NCBI GenBank assembly: GCA_023249205.1
Contig: JAHFDC010000031.1
Location: 1 to 7,538, forward strand
Source of the DNA: Candidatus Methylomirabilota bacterium
GTDB lineage: Bacteria > Methylomirabilota > Methylomirabilia > Methylomirabilales > JACPAU01
Direction: 5' to 3'
Length of the DNA: 7,538 bases
Shown here piece by piece: positions 1 to 7,538 of this stretch; within the stretch, counting starts at the first letter, position 1; every line of letters begins with the position of its first letter. The position numbers and the translations under genes were made by a program. The notes under the pieces were generated by a model, which saw only the letters and a program-made list of their open reading frames with translations, did not search any database and had not been told where the DNA came from.

Positions 1-1445
1 GCGAACCAGTCCCCGAACCGGACGTACGGGGTCAGGTCGCGCCGCGCCCAAAGCTGCCCGACCAGGACCGCCTCCTCGAACAGGGGCGTCGCGGCCAGGA
101 CACGGCCGTACGGATCCACAACGGCCGAGATCCCGGTGTTGGCGGCCCGGGCCAGATACCGCCGCGTCTCCAGCGCGCGGAACGCGGCCATGCGGAGGTG
201 CTGCGCGGGCGCCGCGCTCCGCCCGAACCAGGCATCGTTGGTGATGTTCACCAGGAACTCCGCCCCGCCCGCCACGGCGGCCCGGACCTCGGCCGGGAAG
301 ATGACCTCGAAGCAGATGCTCGCGGCGAACGTCCCCCCGGGGAGCCGAAACATCGTCCGCGCCTCGCCGGGGACGAACTCCCCGATGCCGGTGGCGATCT
401 TGTCCACGAAGAAGAGCAGGGGTCTCAGCGGGACGTACTCGCCGAACGGCACGAGGTGCATCTTATCATATTTAGCGAGGAGCCGGCCGTCGGGCCCGAG
501 GAGGATCGCGCTATTGAGAAGACGGGCCGGCTCGCCTGCCGCACGGTCCGGAGCGCCGACCAGCAGGGGGCGCCCGAGCGATTCAGCCAGGGCCCTGACC
601 TGCGCCAGCCGGGCGGGGTCCTGGCGCAGGAGAAGCGGGGCCGCGGTCTCCGGCCAGACGACCAGGTCCACCCCGCCCGAGGCGGCCTCGGCGCTCAGGC
701 GGGCATATTTCCCGAGGGTGAGATCCAGCGCGGCCGGGCTCCACTTGAGGGCCTGCTCGATGTTCCCCTGGACGAGCCCGACCCGGAGGGGGGCAGCCGA
801 GTTCTCGATCCCGCGGAGTGTCCAGAAGCCCATCCCATGGATCATCCCGATCAGGAGCAGGACGGCGGAGGCGATCCCCCAGCCCGCCCGTCGGGGGAGG
901 CCGGGCATCAGCGGCACGACCAGAGCCGCGTTGGCCAGGACCAGGAGAAACGACACCCCGTAGACCCCGGTGACCGTCGCCACCTGGGCGAACGGCAGAT
1001 TGGGCAATTGGGAGTAGCCCAGGAGATTCCAGGGGAAACCGCTCAAGGCATACGTTCGCAAATATTCGAGGGCGGTCCAGAGCGTTGCCGCCCCGACCGG
1101 AAAGAGGGCCGGGGGGAGCGGAAAGCGGCCTAGGACGAAGGTGAACGCCGCCGGGTAGCAGGCGAGGTAGGCCGAGAGGGCGAGCAGGACGGCCAGCGCT
1201 CCGGCCCAGGGCATCTGCCCGTACCGGACCATGGTCACCACCACCCAGGGGATACTGAGCAGGGCGAAGGTTACCCCGCTCGCAACGCCGAGCCAGGCCG
1301 CCCGGGCCGCCGGCTCCCCCGCCGCCGCAAGGAGGAGCGGCACGAGCCCGATGAAGGCGACCGGCCACCAGTCCAGCGGCGGGAAGGACGCGGCCAGCAG
1401 GGCCCCGCTCAGCAGAGCGAGGGCCCACCGCTGCCAGCCACTCAC
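1..1445 (-). CDS. lnt: Apolipoprotein N-acyltransferase (3' end outside window)
   Basis: Inner-membrane enzyme that moves an acyl chain from a phospholipid to the N-terminal cysteine of diacylglyceryl lipoproteins, the last step of lipoprotein maturation before outer-membrane sorting. Conceptual translation of the minus strand gives 481 residues with no stop before the window edge; E. coli Lnt has 512, so only a short C-terminal piece is missing. Residues 1-210 are strongly hydrophobic with several membrane spans and contain the family motif GFPWNLLGYSQ (136-146). Residues 221 onward form the nitrilase-like domain with the complete catalytic triad: Glu266 in WPETA, Lys328 in YDKMHLVPFGEY and Cys378 in ICFE; NITNDAWFG (400-408) is also conserved. 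The start is GTG, chosen because the sequence before it reads TAGGAGGAGG, a strong ribosome-binding site that overlaps the cdsA stop codon. The stop-to-start gap is 11 bases, so it probably shares the cdsA transcript. A longer ORF in another frame of this region is a high-GC shadow. Confidence 0.96.
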   Translation of the reverse strand, partial: MSGWQRWALALLSGALLAASFPPLDWWPVAFIGLVPLLLAAAGEPAARAAWLGVASGVTFALLSIPWVVVTMVRYGQMPWAGALAVLLALSAYLACYPAAFTFVLGRFPLPPALFPVGAATLWTALEYLRTYALSGFPWNLLGYSQLPNLPFAQVATVTGVYGVSFLLVLANAALVVPLMPGLPRRAGWGIASAVLLLIGMIHGMGFWTLRGIENSAAPLRVGLVQGNIEQALKWSPAALDLTLGKYARLSAEAASGGVDLVVWPETAAPLLLRQDPARLAQVRALAESLGRPLLVGAPDRAAGEPARLLNSAILLGPDGRLLAKYDKMHLVPFGEYVPLRPLLFFVDKIATGIGEFVPGEARTMFRLPGGTFAASICFEVIFPAEVRAAVAGGAEFLVNITNDAWFGRSAAPAQHLRMAAFRALETRRYLARAANTGISAVVDPYGRVLAATPLFEEAVLVGQLWARRDLTPYVRFGDWF

Positions 1446-1456
1446 GCTTCCTCCTC

Positions 1457-2260
1457 CTAGAGCCAGCGCAGCCGGACGATCGCGTAGTAGACAGGAGCCG
1501 CGAAGAGGAGGCTGTCGAGGCGGTCCAGAAGGCCGCCGTGACCCGGGATGAGCCTCCCCGTGTCCTTGACGCCGGCACTCCGTTTGCACAACGACTCCGC
1601 CAGGTCCCCCACCTGCCCCGCGACCGCCAGCACCAAGCCCACGAGCGCCGCACCCCACCACGGCAGGGACGCCCCGACCATCTGCTGGAAGACGACCGAG
1701 ACCGCCGCGCCCGCCAGGACCCCGATCACACTCCCCTCCACGGTCTTCTTGGGACTGACCCGCGGGGACAGGGGCGTGCGCCCCAGCGCCGTTCCCCCGT
1801 AGAAGGCGGCCGTGTCGGCGACCCAGGTGACTGCCAGGAGATACAGCAGGTGCTCCCGCCCCCCGGGGAGCCCTTGCAGGGCCGCTGCGAACGAGAGGAG
1901 CCCCCCCGCGTACAGGACCGGCAAGAGCGTCGCGGCGATTTGCCCGAGCCCGGACTCCAGGCTCCCCGGCCGGAGGAGCAGGGCGAGCGCGGCGACAATC
2001 ACGGCGAAGGCCAGGAACACCAGCGCCCCCTCGGGCCCCGTGGGCAGGGCCGGCGCCGCCGCGACGGCCGCAGCCAGGACCGTCCCGACCGGCCGCGGCA
2101 GCGGGCCGAAGCGCGTGCCCAGCAGCCCGTAGAATTCCCACGCCATCAGTCCCCCTACCGCCGCCACCAGGGCGGCGAAGAGGAGGGGCGAACCGTACCA
2201 GACGATCAGCAGGACCGGGGGGAGCAGGGCCGCCGCGCTCAGGATCCGCTTCAGATGCAT
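1457..2260 (-). CDS. cdsA: Phosphatidate cytidylyltransferase (CDP-diacylglycerol synthase)
   Basis: Integral membrane enzyme that makes CDP-diacylglycerol from phosphatidic acid and CTP, the branch point for all bacterial phospholipids. The 267-residue product has the usual family length. It is a run of hydrophobic segments, starting at about residues 7-50, ending in the CDP-alcohol-forming signature at 223-249: SLCKR, then KD (232-233), PGHGG (239-243) and DRLD (246-249). Acidic residues in this block and Asp219 (GDLAES) are the expected metal ligands. WVADTAAFYGG (146-156) followed by SPKKTVEGS is another conserved block. The ATG start is preceded by GAGGAGGT at good spacing. In many bacteria cdsA follows uppS and precedes dxr and rseP; here it follows frr directly, with a 143-base gap, and is followed by lnt. 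The identification is firm. Confidence 0.97.
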   Translation of the reverse strand: MHLKRILSAAALLPPVLLIVWYGSPLLFAALVAAVGGLMAWEFYGLLGTRFGPLPRPVGTVLAAAVAAAPALPTGPEGALVFLAFAVIVAALALLLRPGSLESGLGQIAATLLPVLYAGGLLSFAAALQGLPGGREHLLYLLAVTWVADTAAFYGGTALGRTPLSPRVSPKKTVEGSVIGVLAGAAVSVVFQQMVGASLPWWGAALVGLVLAVAGQVGDLAESLCKRSAGVKDTGRLIPGHGGLLDRLDSLLFAAPVYYAIVRLRWL

Positions 2261-2284
2261 CGGGACCTCCTCAGGGAAGGAACC

Positions 2285-2322
2285 CGGCGAGGGGCGGGCG
2301 CGGGGGGAAGCGGCGAGGGGCG
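2285..2322. repeat. 12-base direct repeat, two copies
   Basis: The 12-mer CGGCGAGGGGCG occurs at 2285-2296 and again at 2311-2322, 26 bases apart start to start, in the untranslated gap between frr and cdsA. The intervening bases are almost pure G and C. It may be a chance product of a low-complexity GC-rich spacer. No function is evident. Confidence 0.4.
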
Positions 2323-2323
2323 C

Positions 2324-2345
2324 ACCCGCTCCGGGTGGAGCGGGT
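2324..2345 (-). other. Perfect 9-bp hairpin in the frr-cdsA gap
   Basis: ACCCGCTCC (2324-2332) is followed by a 4-base loop and its exact reverse complement GGAGCGGGT (2337-2345). Six of the nine pairs or more are G:C, so the hairpin should be very stable in the transcript. On the transcribed (minus) strand no T-run follows; the next bases are mainly C and G, so it is not a canonical Rho-independent terminator. It could be a terminator without a U-tract, an RNA-processing or stability site that uncouples frr from cdsA, or a remnant of whatever rearrangement left uppS out of this position. The hairpin is visible; the role is inference. Confidence 0.5.
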
Positions 2346-2403
2346 CAGCCGCGACGAGGGTGCGCGGCCACATCCGGCGGGAGGGGGGCGGGCCGGGGAC
2401 GGC

Positions 2404-2961
2404 TCAAAACTCGAGGATCTCCTTCTCCTTCTTGGCCAGAAGGTCGTCCAGTTCCTTGACGATCCGATTGGTCAGGTTCTGGATCTCGTCGAGGCCCTTC
2501 CGGAGCCCGTCCTCGGAGATCTTCTTCTCCTTTTCGAGGGCCTTCAGACGCTCGTTGGCGTCGCGGCGGAGGTTCCGCACCGCGACCCGCCCATCCTCGG
2601 CCAGCTTCCGGACGACCTTGACCAGTTCCTTCCGCCGCTCTTCCGTCAGGGGCGGGATCGCCAGGCGGATCACCTTCCCGTCGCTCACGGGGGTGATCCC
2701 GAGGCCGGACTTCAGGATCGCCTTCTCGATCGCGGGGACGAGGGTGGGATCCCAGGGCTGGACCGTGATGAGGCGGGTCTCCGGGGTGGCGAGCGTCGCC
2801 ACCTGGCCGATCGGAGTGGGGGTGCCGTAGGACTCCACCCGGATGTGGTCCAGGAGGGCCGTGGAGGCCCGCCCGGTCCGGACCCCGCCGAGCTCCCGCC
2901 CCACGGTCTCCAGCGACTTCCGCATGTCCCGCTCGGCCTGGCTCAGGACCTGCTTGGCCAC
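2404..2961 (-). CDS. frr: Ribosome recycling factor
   Basis: Cytosolic factor that, with EF-G, splits the post-termination ribosome and releases mRNA and tRNA. The 185-residue length equals that of E. coli RRF. Family features in order are the RTGRAS motif (28-33) in the first long helix, SYGTPTP (44-50) at the start of the small domain, PPLTEERRKEL (103-113) and RVAVRNLRRDAN (125-136) carrying the conserved arginines of the ribosome-contacting helix, then the lysine- and glutamate-rich C-terminal helix ending in EILEF. The start codon is GTG. The ribosome-binding site is weak: a GGAG lies about 11 bases upstream (2973-2976). frr is separated from pyrH by 193 bases, unlike the 8- and 19-base gaps upstream, because a foldback element lies between them. 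It may therefore depend on its own promoter or on read-through. No cue in the coding sequence suggests damage. Confidence 0.97.
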   Translation of the reverse strand: MAKQVLSQAERDMRKSLETVGRELGGVRTGRASTALLDHIRVESYGTPTPIGQVATLATPETRLITVQPWDPTLVPAIEKAILKSGLGITPVSDGKVIRLAIPPLTEERRKELVKVVRKLAEDGRVAVRNLRRDANERLKALEKEKKISEDGLRKGLDEIQNLTNRIVKELDDLLAKKEKEILEF

Positions 2962-2981
2962 GGCTGGTCCGACTCCAACGA

Positions 2982-2987
2982 ATTGTA
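2982..2987 (-). promoter_or_regulatory. Possible -10 box upstream of frr
   Basis: The minus strand reads TACAAT here, five of six matches to the sigma-70 consensus TATAAT, inside a short A/T-rich patch that stands out in this GC-rich DNA. It lies 20 bases before the frr GTG. No good -35 hexamer sits 16-18 bases further upstream, so this is only a candidate. It would give frr its own short leader downstream of the foldback element. Confidence 0.22.
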
Positions 2988-3053
2988 GATAGTGCTCATG
3001 CGAGGGCTAGGGTGCCGGGCCAAATGACGAGCATCACGAGGCCCGAGGGAGGA

Positions 3054-3094
3054 GGCGGCCGGAGGCGTACGCTTCTTGTACGTCGAGGACCGCC
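3054..3094. other. Inner hairpin 1 of the foldback element
   Basis: Two 17-base arms (3054-3070 and 3078-3094) surround a 7-base loop (3071-3077). The outer five positions pair perfectly (GGCGG with CCGCC) and the loop-proximal CGTAC pairs with GTACG; mismatches in the middle form an internal loop. It sits between the inverted ends of the surrounding element. Confidence 0.5.
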
Positions 3095-3100
3095 GCGGGC

Positions 3101-3117
3101 ACCACGCGAAGCGTGGT
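3101..3117. other. Inner hairpin 2 of the foldback element
   Basis: ACCACGC (3101-3107), three loop bases GAA, then the exact reverse complement GCGTGGT (3111-3117). On the transcribed minus strand the loop is UUC. The seven-bp stem is perfect and directly adjoins hairpin 1 within the element. No T-run follows on the minus strand, so it does not look like a Rho-independent terminator for pyrH. Confidence 0.55.
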
Positions 3118-3154
3118 CGGAGAACGACGTGAGGCGACGTCAGTTGGCCCGGCA

Positions 3155-4497
<1,343 letters not shown>

Positions 4498-4516
4498 CGC
4501 GTCTCCCCGCCCGGCC

Positions 4517-5305
4517 CTAGCCGGGTGGTGCCGCCTCGGCCGCCGCCTCCGCCGGCTCGCCCGCTTCCTCCGGCTCCCCGACAGAGGTCGCCGGCATCTC
4601 CGCCGTCAGGGCCCCCTCGGTCGCCACCCCCCGCCCCTCGATGATCGCATCCGCCACCTTCGCCGCCAGTAGCCGGATGGCGCGGAGCGCATCGTCGTTC
4701 CCCGGGATCGGGTAGGTGATCTCGTCCGGGTCGCAGTTCGTGTCCACCACCGCCACCACCGGGATGCCCAGGCGGTTCGCCTCCCGGACCGCGATCCGCT
4801 CCTTCTTCGTGTCAATGACGAAGACAGCCCCGGGGAGCCGGTCCATCTCCTTGATCCCGGCGAGCGCGTGGGCAAGCTTCCCCCGCTCCCGCATGAGGCG
4901 CAGACCTTCTTTCTTGGTCAGGCGCTCCAGCGTCCCCTTCTGTTCCAGGTCCTCCAGGTACTTCAGGCGCTGGATACTCTTGCGAATGGTGGCGAAGTTC
5001 GTGAGGGTTCCCCCGAGCCAGCGCTGGTTCACCCAGAACATGCCGCAGCGCTGGGCCTCCTGCTGGATGATCTCCACCGCTTGCCTCTTGGTCCCCACGA
5101 ACAGGACCGTCCCGCCCCCCTCGGCCAGCCTCTGGAGGAATTCGTCGGCCTCCGTGAACTGCTTGAGGGTCTTCTGGAGATCAATGATGTAGATCCCGTT
5201 CCGCTCCCCGAAGAGGTACTTCTTCATCTTCGGGTTCCACCGCTTGGTCTGGTGGCCGAAGTGGACCCCGGCCTCCAGCAACTCCGTCATGCTGATTGCC
5301 GCCAC
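4517..5305 (-). CDS. rpsB: 30S ribosomal protein S2
   Basis: Small-subunit protein that binds late at the back of the 30S head-body junction. The 262-residue product opens with [16 protein letters not shown] (4-19), contains [12 protein letters not shown] (22-33), the signature [16 protein letters not shown] (95-110) and [12 protein letters not shown] (158-169), and keeps VVDTNCDPD (187-195). The last 30 or so residues are an Ala-, Glu- and Pro-rich tail, as in many high-GC bacteria. The reading frame stays open upstream to 5425, but the GTG at 5305 is chosen because family homology begins there and GGAGGT (5311-5316) lies 5 bases before it; the upstream extension is low-complexity and unlike S2. 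It heads the translation-gene group and lies 151 bases after argJ. Confidence 0.97.
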   Translation of the reverse strand: MAAISMTELLEAGVHFGHQTKRWNPKMKKYLFGERNGIYIIDLQKTLKQFTEADEFLQRLAEGGGTVLFVGTKRQAVEIIQQEAQRCGMFWVNQRWLGGTLTNFATIRKSIQRLKYLEDLEQKGTLERLTKKEGLRLMRERGKLAHALAGIKEMDRLPGAVFVIDTKKERIAVREANRLGIPVVAVVDTNCDPDEITYPIPGNDDALRAIRLLAAKVADAIIEGRGVATEGALTAEMPATSVGEPEEAGEPAEAAAEAAPPG

Positions 5306-5310
5306 AGGGA

Positions 5311-5316
5311 ACCTCC
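5311..5316 (-). promoter_or_regulatory. Ribosome-binding site deciding the rpsB start
   Basis: The minus strand reads GGAGGT five bases before the GTG at 5305. It favours that start over the more upstream in-frame start near 5425, which would add a 40-residue Gly/Arg-rich stretch not found in S2 proteins. Confidence 0.75.
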
Positions 5317-5413
5317 GTGCTCGGGTTGTGCCGCCGCCCCCTTCGTCCCCGCCGCCCGCCCGCAGGGGCACCCGCAGCAGGTCCAGGGGCGTGTGAGATG
5401 TTTGCGCCGCCCC

Positions 5414-5442
5414 TACATACCACACCGGGAGGCATGGGGCAA
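5414..5442 (-). promoter_or_regulatory. Candidate promoter for rpsB-tsf-pyrH
   Basis: On the minus strand TTGCCC (5437-5442) and TATGTA (5414-5419) are separated by exactly 17 bases, and TG plus one base precedes the second box, forming an extended -10. The hexamers match TTGACA at four and TATAAT at three positions, so this is a moderate candidate. It starts 14 bases after the argJ stop and would give an rpsB leader of about 100 bases (roughly 5306-5407). S2 commonly represses its own operon through the leader in some lineages, but I see no specific leader structure to claim here. Read-through from argJ is equally possible, as no terminator is visible. Confidence 0.35.
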
Positions 5443-5456
5443 GGGCGGGATGACGC

Positions 5457-6674
5457 CTAACTCCTGTATGCGGCGTTGATCCGGACGTACGCCTCGGTCA
5501 AATCCGTCGTCCAGATGGAGCACTCCGCCGAACCCAGCCCGAGGTCCACCGTGACGGTGAAGGTCGGCTGCCGCATCCGTTCGTTCGCGGCGCGCTCCGC
5601 CTCCGCGCCGAGCCCGATCCCGCCCCGGACGATCGGGACGTCCCCCACCGCGATGGCGATGCGGGCGGGATCCACGGGGACCCCCGCGCTCCCGAGCGCC
5701 GCCATGATCCGCCCCCAGTTGCTGTCCTGGCCGAAGAAGGCGGTCTTGACGAGGGGGGAGTTGCCGATCCGGAGGCCGAGCCGGCGGGCCTCCGCGCCGC
5801 TCCGGGCCCCCCGCACCCTCACCTCCACCACCTTGGTGACCCCCTCCCCGTCGGCCACGATCATCCGGGCCAGTTCCCCGCAGAGGTCGCCGAGGGCTTG
5901 CGTGAAGGCGGACAGGACCGGGCTGGCGGGGAGCGCCTCCGGCAGGCCGGACCGCCCGTTGGCGAAGGCCAGGACCATATCGTTGGTGCTGGTCTCCCCA
6001 TCCACCGTGATGCAGTTGAAGGTTCCGCCGACGGCGTCTTTCAGGGCGCCCTGGAGCAGGGGGGACGGAACACTGAGGTCCGTCGCGACGAAGGCCAACA
6101 TGGTCGCCATGTCGGGCGCGATCATGCCGGAGCCCTTGGCCATCCCGCCCACGCGGAAGGACCCCTCCGGCAGCCGGACCTCCCGGGCCGCCTCCTTCAC
6201 CCGGGTGTCCGTGGTGAGAATGGCGGCCGCCGCCTCCCTCCCCCCCTCCGGGCTCAGGCGGGAGGCGGCCTCCCGGATCCCCGCCTCCACCTTCCCCATG
6301 GGGAGCCGCGCCCCGATGACCCCGGTGGAAGCCACGTAGACCTCCTCCACCGGGACCCCCAGGGCGGCAGCGGCGGCCTGTCCCATCCGCTCCGCATCCG
6401 CGAGACCGGCTTCCCCGGTGCAGGCGTTGGCGTTGCCGCTGTTGGCCACCAGGGCGGCGAATCGGCCCACCGGGAGGAGGCGGCGGCTCCGCAGAATCGG
6501 CGCGGCTGCGACCTGGCTGGTGGTGCACGTGGCAGCGACGCTGGCGGGGCGGTCTGAGGCCACGAGGGTCAGGTCGAGCGCCTGCCGCTTGATGCCGCAG
6601 TGCACCCCGGCCGCCCGCACCCCGCGGGGAGCGGTGATGCCGCCCGTCACGGTCGCGATTGCGATGTCGCCCAT
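5457..6674 (-). CDS. argJ: Bifunctional glutamate N-acetyltransferase / amino-acid acetyltransferase
   Basis: Cytosolic enzyme of the cyclic arginine pathway that transfers the acetyl group from N-acetylornithine to glutamate; many members also make N-acetylglutamate from acetyl-CoA. The 405-residue precursor has the usual length. It shows [10 protein letters not shown] (78-87), STGVIG (116-121) containing the Thr-Gly oxyanion-hole pair, and the self-cleavage motif [14 protein letters not shown] (180-193). Cleavage is expected between Ala190 and Thr191, leaving Thr191 as the nucleophile of the beta chain; [14 protein letters not shown] and the N-terminal [11 protein letters not shown] are also typical. 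Asp188 replaces the common Asn in the cleavage motif. The ATG start follows the argC stop by 7 bases, with TAAGGGGG serving as both stop and ribosome-binding region. Whether it is mono- or bifunctional cannot be decided from sequence; presence of a separate argA elsewhere would bear on it. Confidence 0.97.
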   Translation of the reverse strand: MGDIAIATVTGGITAPRGVRAAGVHCGIKRQALDLTLVASDRPASVAATCTTSQVAAAPILRSRRLLPVGRFAALVANSGNANACTGEAGLADAERMGQAAAAALGVPVEEVYVASTGVIGARLPMGKVEAGIREAASRLSPEGGREAAAAILTTDTRVKEAAREVRLPEGSFRVGGMAKGSGMIAPDMATMLAFVATDLSVPSPLLQGALKDAVGGTFNCITVDGETSTNDMVLAFANGRSGLPEALPASPVLSAFTQALGDLCGELARMIVADGEGVTKVVEVRVRGARSGAEARRLGLRIGNSPLVKTAFFGQDSNWGRIMAALGSAGVPVDPARIAIAVGDVPIVRGGIGLGAEAERAANERMRQPTFTVTVDLGLGSAECSIWTTDLTEAYVRINAAYRS

Positions 6675-6681
6675 CGCCCCC

Positions 6682-7538
6682 TTACGGCCACAGGGCCGGC
6701 GTCCGCAGGCCCGTCGTCTCCTCGAAGCCCACCATGAGATTCATGCACTGCACGGCCTGCCCCGAGGCCCCCTTCATCAGGTTGTCAATGGCGCTCACGA
6801 TGATCGCGCGACCGGTCCGGGGATCCACCTTGGCCGCGAGGTCGCAATAGTTCGACCCCCAGACCGCTTTCGTCTCCGGAAACCGGCCCTCCGGGAGAAG
6901 ACGGATGAAGGGCTCCCCCTTGTAGGCGTCCCGGTAGAGGGCAAGCAGGTCGGCCGTCCCCACGGGGCGCATCAGGCGAACGGTGCATGTGCTCAGGACC
7001 CCCCGGGTCATGGGGGCCAGATGGGGAGTGAAGGTGACCCGGACCTCCCGGCCGGCCACGCGGCTCAACTCCTGCTCGATCTCGGGCGTGTGCCGATGCC
7101 CCGCCACCCCGTAGGCCTTGAAGTTCTCGTTCACTTCCCCGAAGACGTACTCGACCTCCACCTTCCGCCCGGCGCCCGAGACCCCGGAGGCCGCATTGAT
7201 CACGATCTGCTCGGGGTCAATGAGTCCTTCCCGCAGGAGGGGGACGAGGCCCAGGAGCCCGCCCGTCGGGTAGCAGCCGGGGACGGCGGCGAGGCGGGCC
7301 GTCTTCAAGGCCTCGCGGTGGAATTCGGGCAAGCCGTACACCGCCTCGCTGCACAGGGCGGGGGCCAGGTGCCGCGTCCCGTACCAGGCCTCGTACACTC
7401 TGGCGTCGCGGAACCGAAAGTCGGCCGACAGGTCCACGATCCGGCGGCCGGCCTCGAGGATCGGGACCGCTGCCGCCATCGCCGTCTGGTGCGGCAGGGC
7501 GAGAAAGACGATCTCGGCCGCTGCCGCGACCGCCGCCG
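6682..7538 (-). CDS. argC: N-acetyl-gamma-glutamyl-phosphate reductase (5' end outside window)
   Basis: NADPH-dependent reductase that converts N-acetylglutamyl phosphate to N-acetylglutamate semialdehyde, the third step of arginine synthesis. The frame is open to the window edge and encodes 284 residues, reading EIVFLALPHQTAM before the first internal ATG at 7479, so that ATG is not the start. The family is about 345 residues long; the missing part is roughly the first 60, which hold the Rossmann GxTGYxG loop. Visible markers are DLSADFRFRD, the catalytic cysteine in VPGCYPTGG (residue 88 of the fragment), ASGVSGAGRK and GHRHTPEIEQE with the expected active-site histidine, and a C-terminal SAIDNLMKGASGQAVQ. 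It lies 7 bases upstream of argJ, consistent with an argCJ transcription unit. The stop is TAA. Confidence 0.97.
   Translation of the reverse strand, partial: AAVAAAAEIVFLALPHQTAMAAAVPILEAGRRIVDLSADFRFRDARVYEAWYGTRHLAPALCSEAVYGLPEFHREALKTARLAAVPGCYPTGGLLGLVPLLREGLIDPEQIVINAASGVSGAGRKVEVEYVFGEVNENFKAYGVAGHRHTPEIEQELSRVAGREVRVTFTPHLAPMTRGVLSTCTVRLMRPVGTADLLALYRDAYKGEPFIRLLPEGRFPETKAVWGSNYCDLAAKVDPRTGRAIIVSAIDNLMKGASGQAVQCMNLMVGFEETTGLRTPALWP

Noticed and set aside
583..1653. A 356-codon minus-strand frame overlapping lnt and the end of cdsA
   Set aside because: Its product is Arg/Gly/Pro-rich with no family motif, while the other minus-strand frame encodes a full Lnt with its catalytic Glu, Lys and Cys. 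It is a shadow frame of high-GC DNA.
2324..2345. Rho-independent terminator after frr
   Set aside because: Strong hairpin but followed by C/G-rich sequence rather than T residues on the minus strand; terminator function cannot be supported from sequence alone.
1538..2830. A 430-codon plus-strand frame across cdsA and frr
   Set aside because: It runs antisense through two well-supported genes, has low-complexity Arg/Gln/Asp composition and no recognisable domain.
3101..3117. Rho-independent terminator after pyrH
   Set aside because: The hairpin is perfect but no T-run follows it on the transcribed strand, so I call it only a hairpin within the repeat element.
5306..5425. N-terminal extension of S2 using the upstream in-frame start
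   Set aside because: The extra 40 residues are Gly/Arg-rich and unlike S2; the GTG at 5305 has a strong ribosome-binding site and begins where family homology begins.
5413..6528. A 371-codon minus-strand frame inside argJ
   Set aside because: Gly/Arg/Pro-rich, overlaps the ArgJ frame that carries all family motifs, and has no ribosome-binding site support.
6682..7479. argC starting at the ATG at 7479
   Set aside because: Homologous ArgC sequence (EIVFLALPH) continues upstream in frame to the window edge, so the gene is truncated by the window and does not start there.

Overview
The window is a GC-rich, tightly packed stretch of bacterial core genes. All of them lie on the minus strand, so transcription runs from high to low coordinates. 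In that order they are argC (5' part outside the window), argJ, rpsB, tsf, pyrH, frr, cdsA and lnt (3' end outside the window). No tRNA, rRNA, CRISPR array, insertion sequence with a transposase, or phage gene is visible, and no gap between genes reaches 300 bases.

The organism is most likely a diderm (Gram-negative) bacterium, because Lnt completes outer-membrane-type triacylated lipoproteins. The very high GC content, GTG starts at three of the seven visible starts, the short EF-Ts and the arginine genes directly upstream of rpsB would fit an environmental lineage such as Methylomirabilota/Rokubacteria or a deltaproteobacterial relative. That placement is inference from general character and gene order, not a demonstrated assignment.

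Region by region: 7538-6682 and 6674-5457 encode two arginine-biosynthesis enzymes (ArgC, ArgJ) separated by 7 bases. A 151-base gap follows, with a candidate promoter and a clear ribosome-binding site for rpsB. Then come rpsB, tsf and pyrH (ribosomal protein S2, elongation factor Ts, UMP kinase) with spacers of 19 and 8 bases. After pyrH the packing breaks: 193 bases separate it from frr (ribosome recycling factor). Most of that gap is a foldback element with imperfect ~30-base inverted ends, whose right end reaches into the pyrH stop codon. It encloses two further hairpins. A second 143-base gap holds a perfect 9-bp hairpin and a 12-base direct repeat; uppS, the usual neighbour here, is absent. 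cdsA and lnt follow with an 11-base spacer.

Together the genes supply translation (S2, EF-Ts, RRF), pyrimidine nucleotides (UMP kinase), phospholipid precursor (CDP-diacylglycerol synthase), lipoprotein maturation (Lnt) and arginine. I found no new enzymatic or defence system. The observation most worth following is the foldback element between pyrH and frr; the gene-order departures (no uppS after frr, lnt after cdsA) come second.
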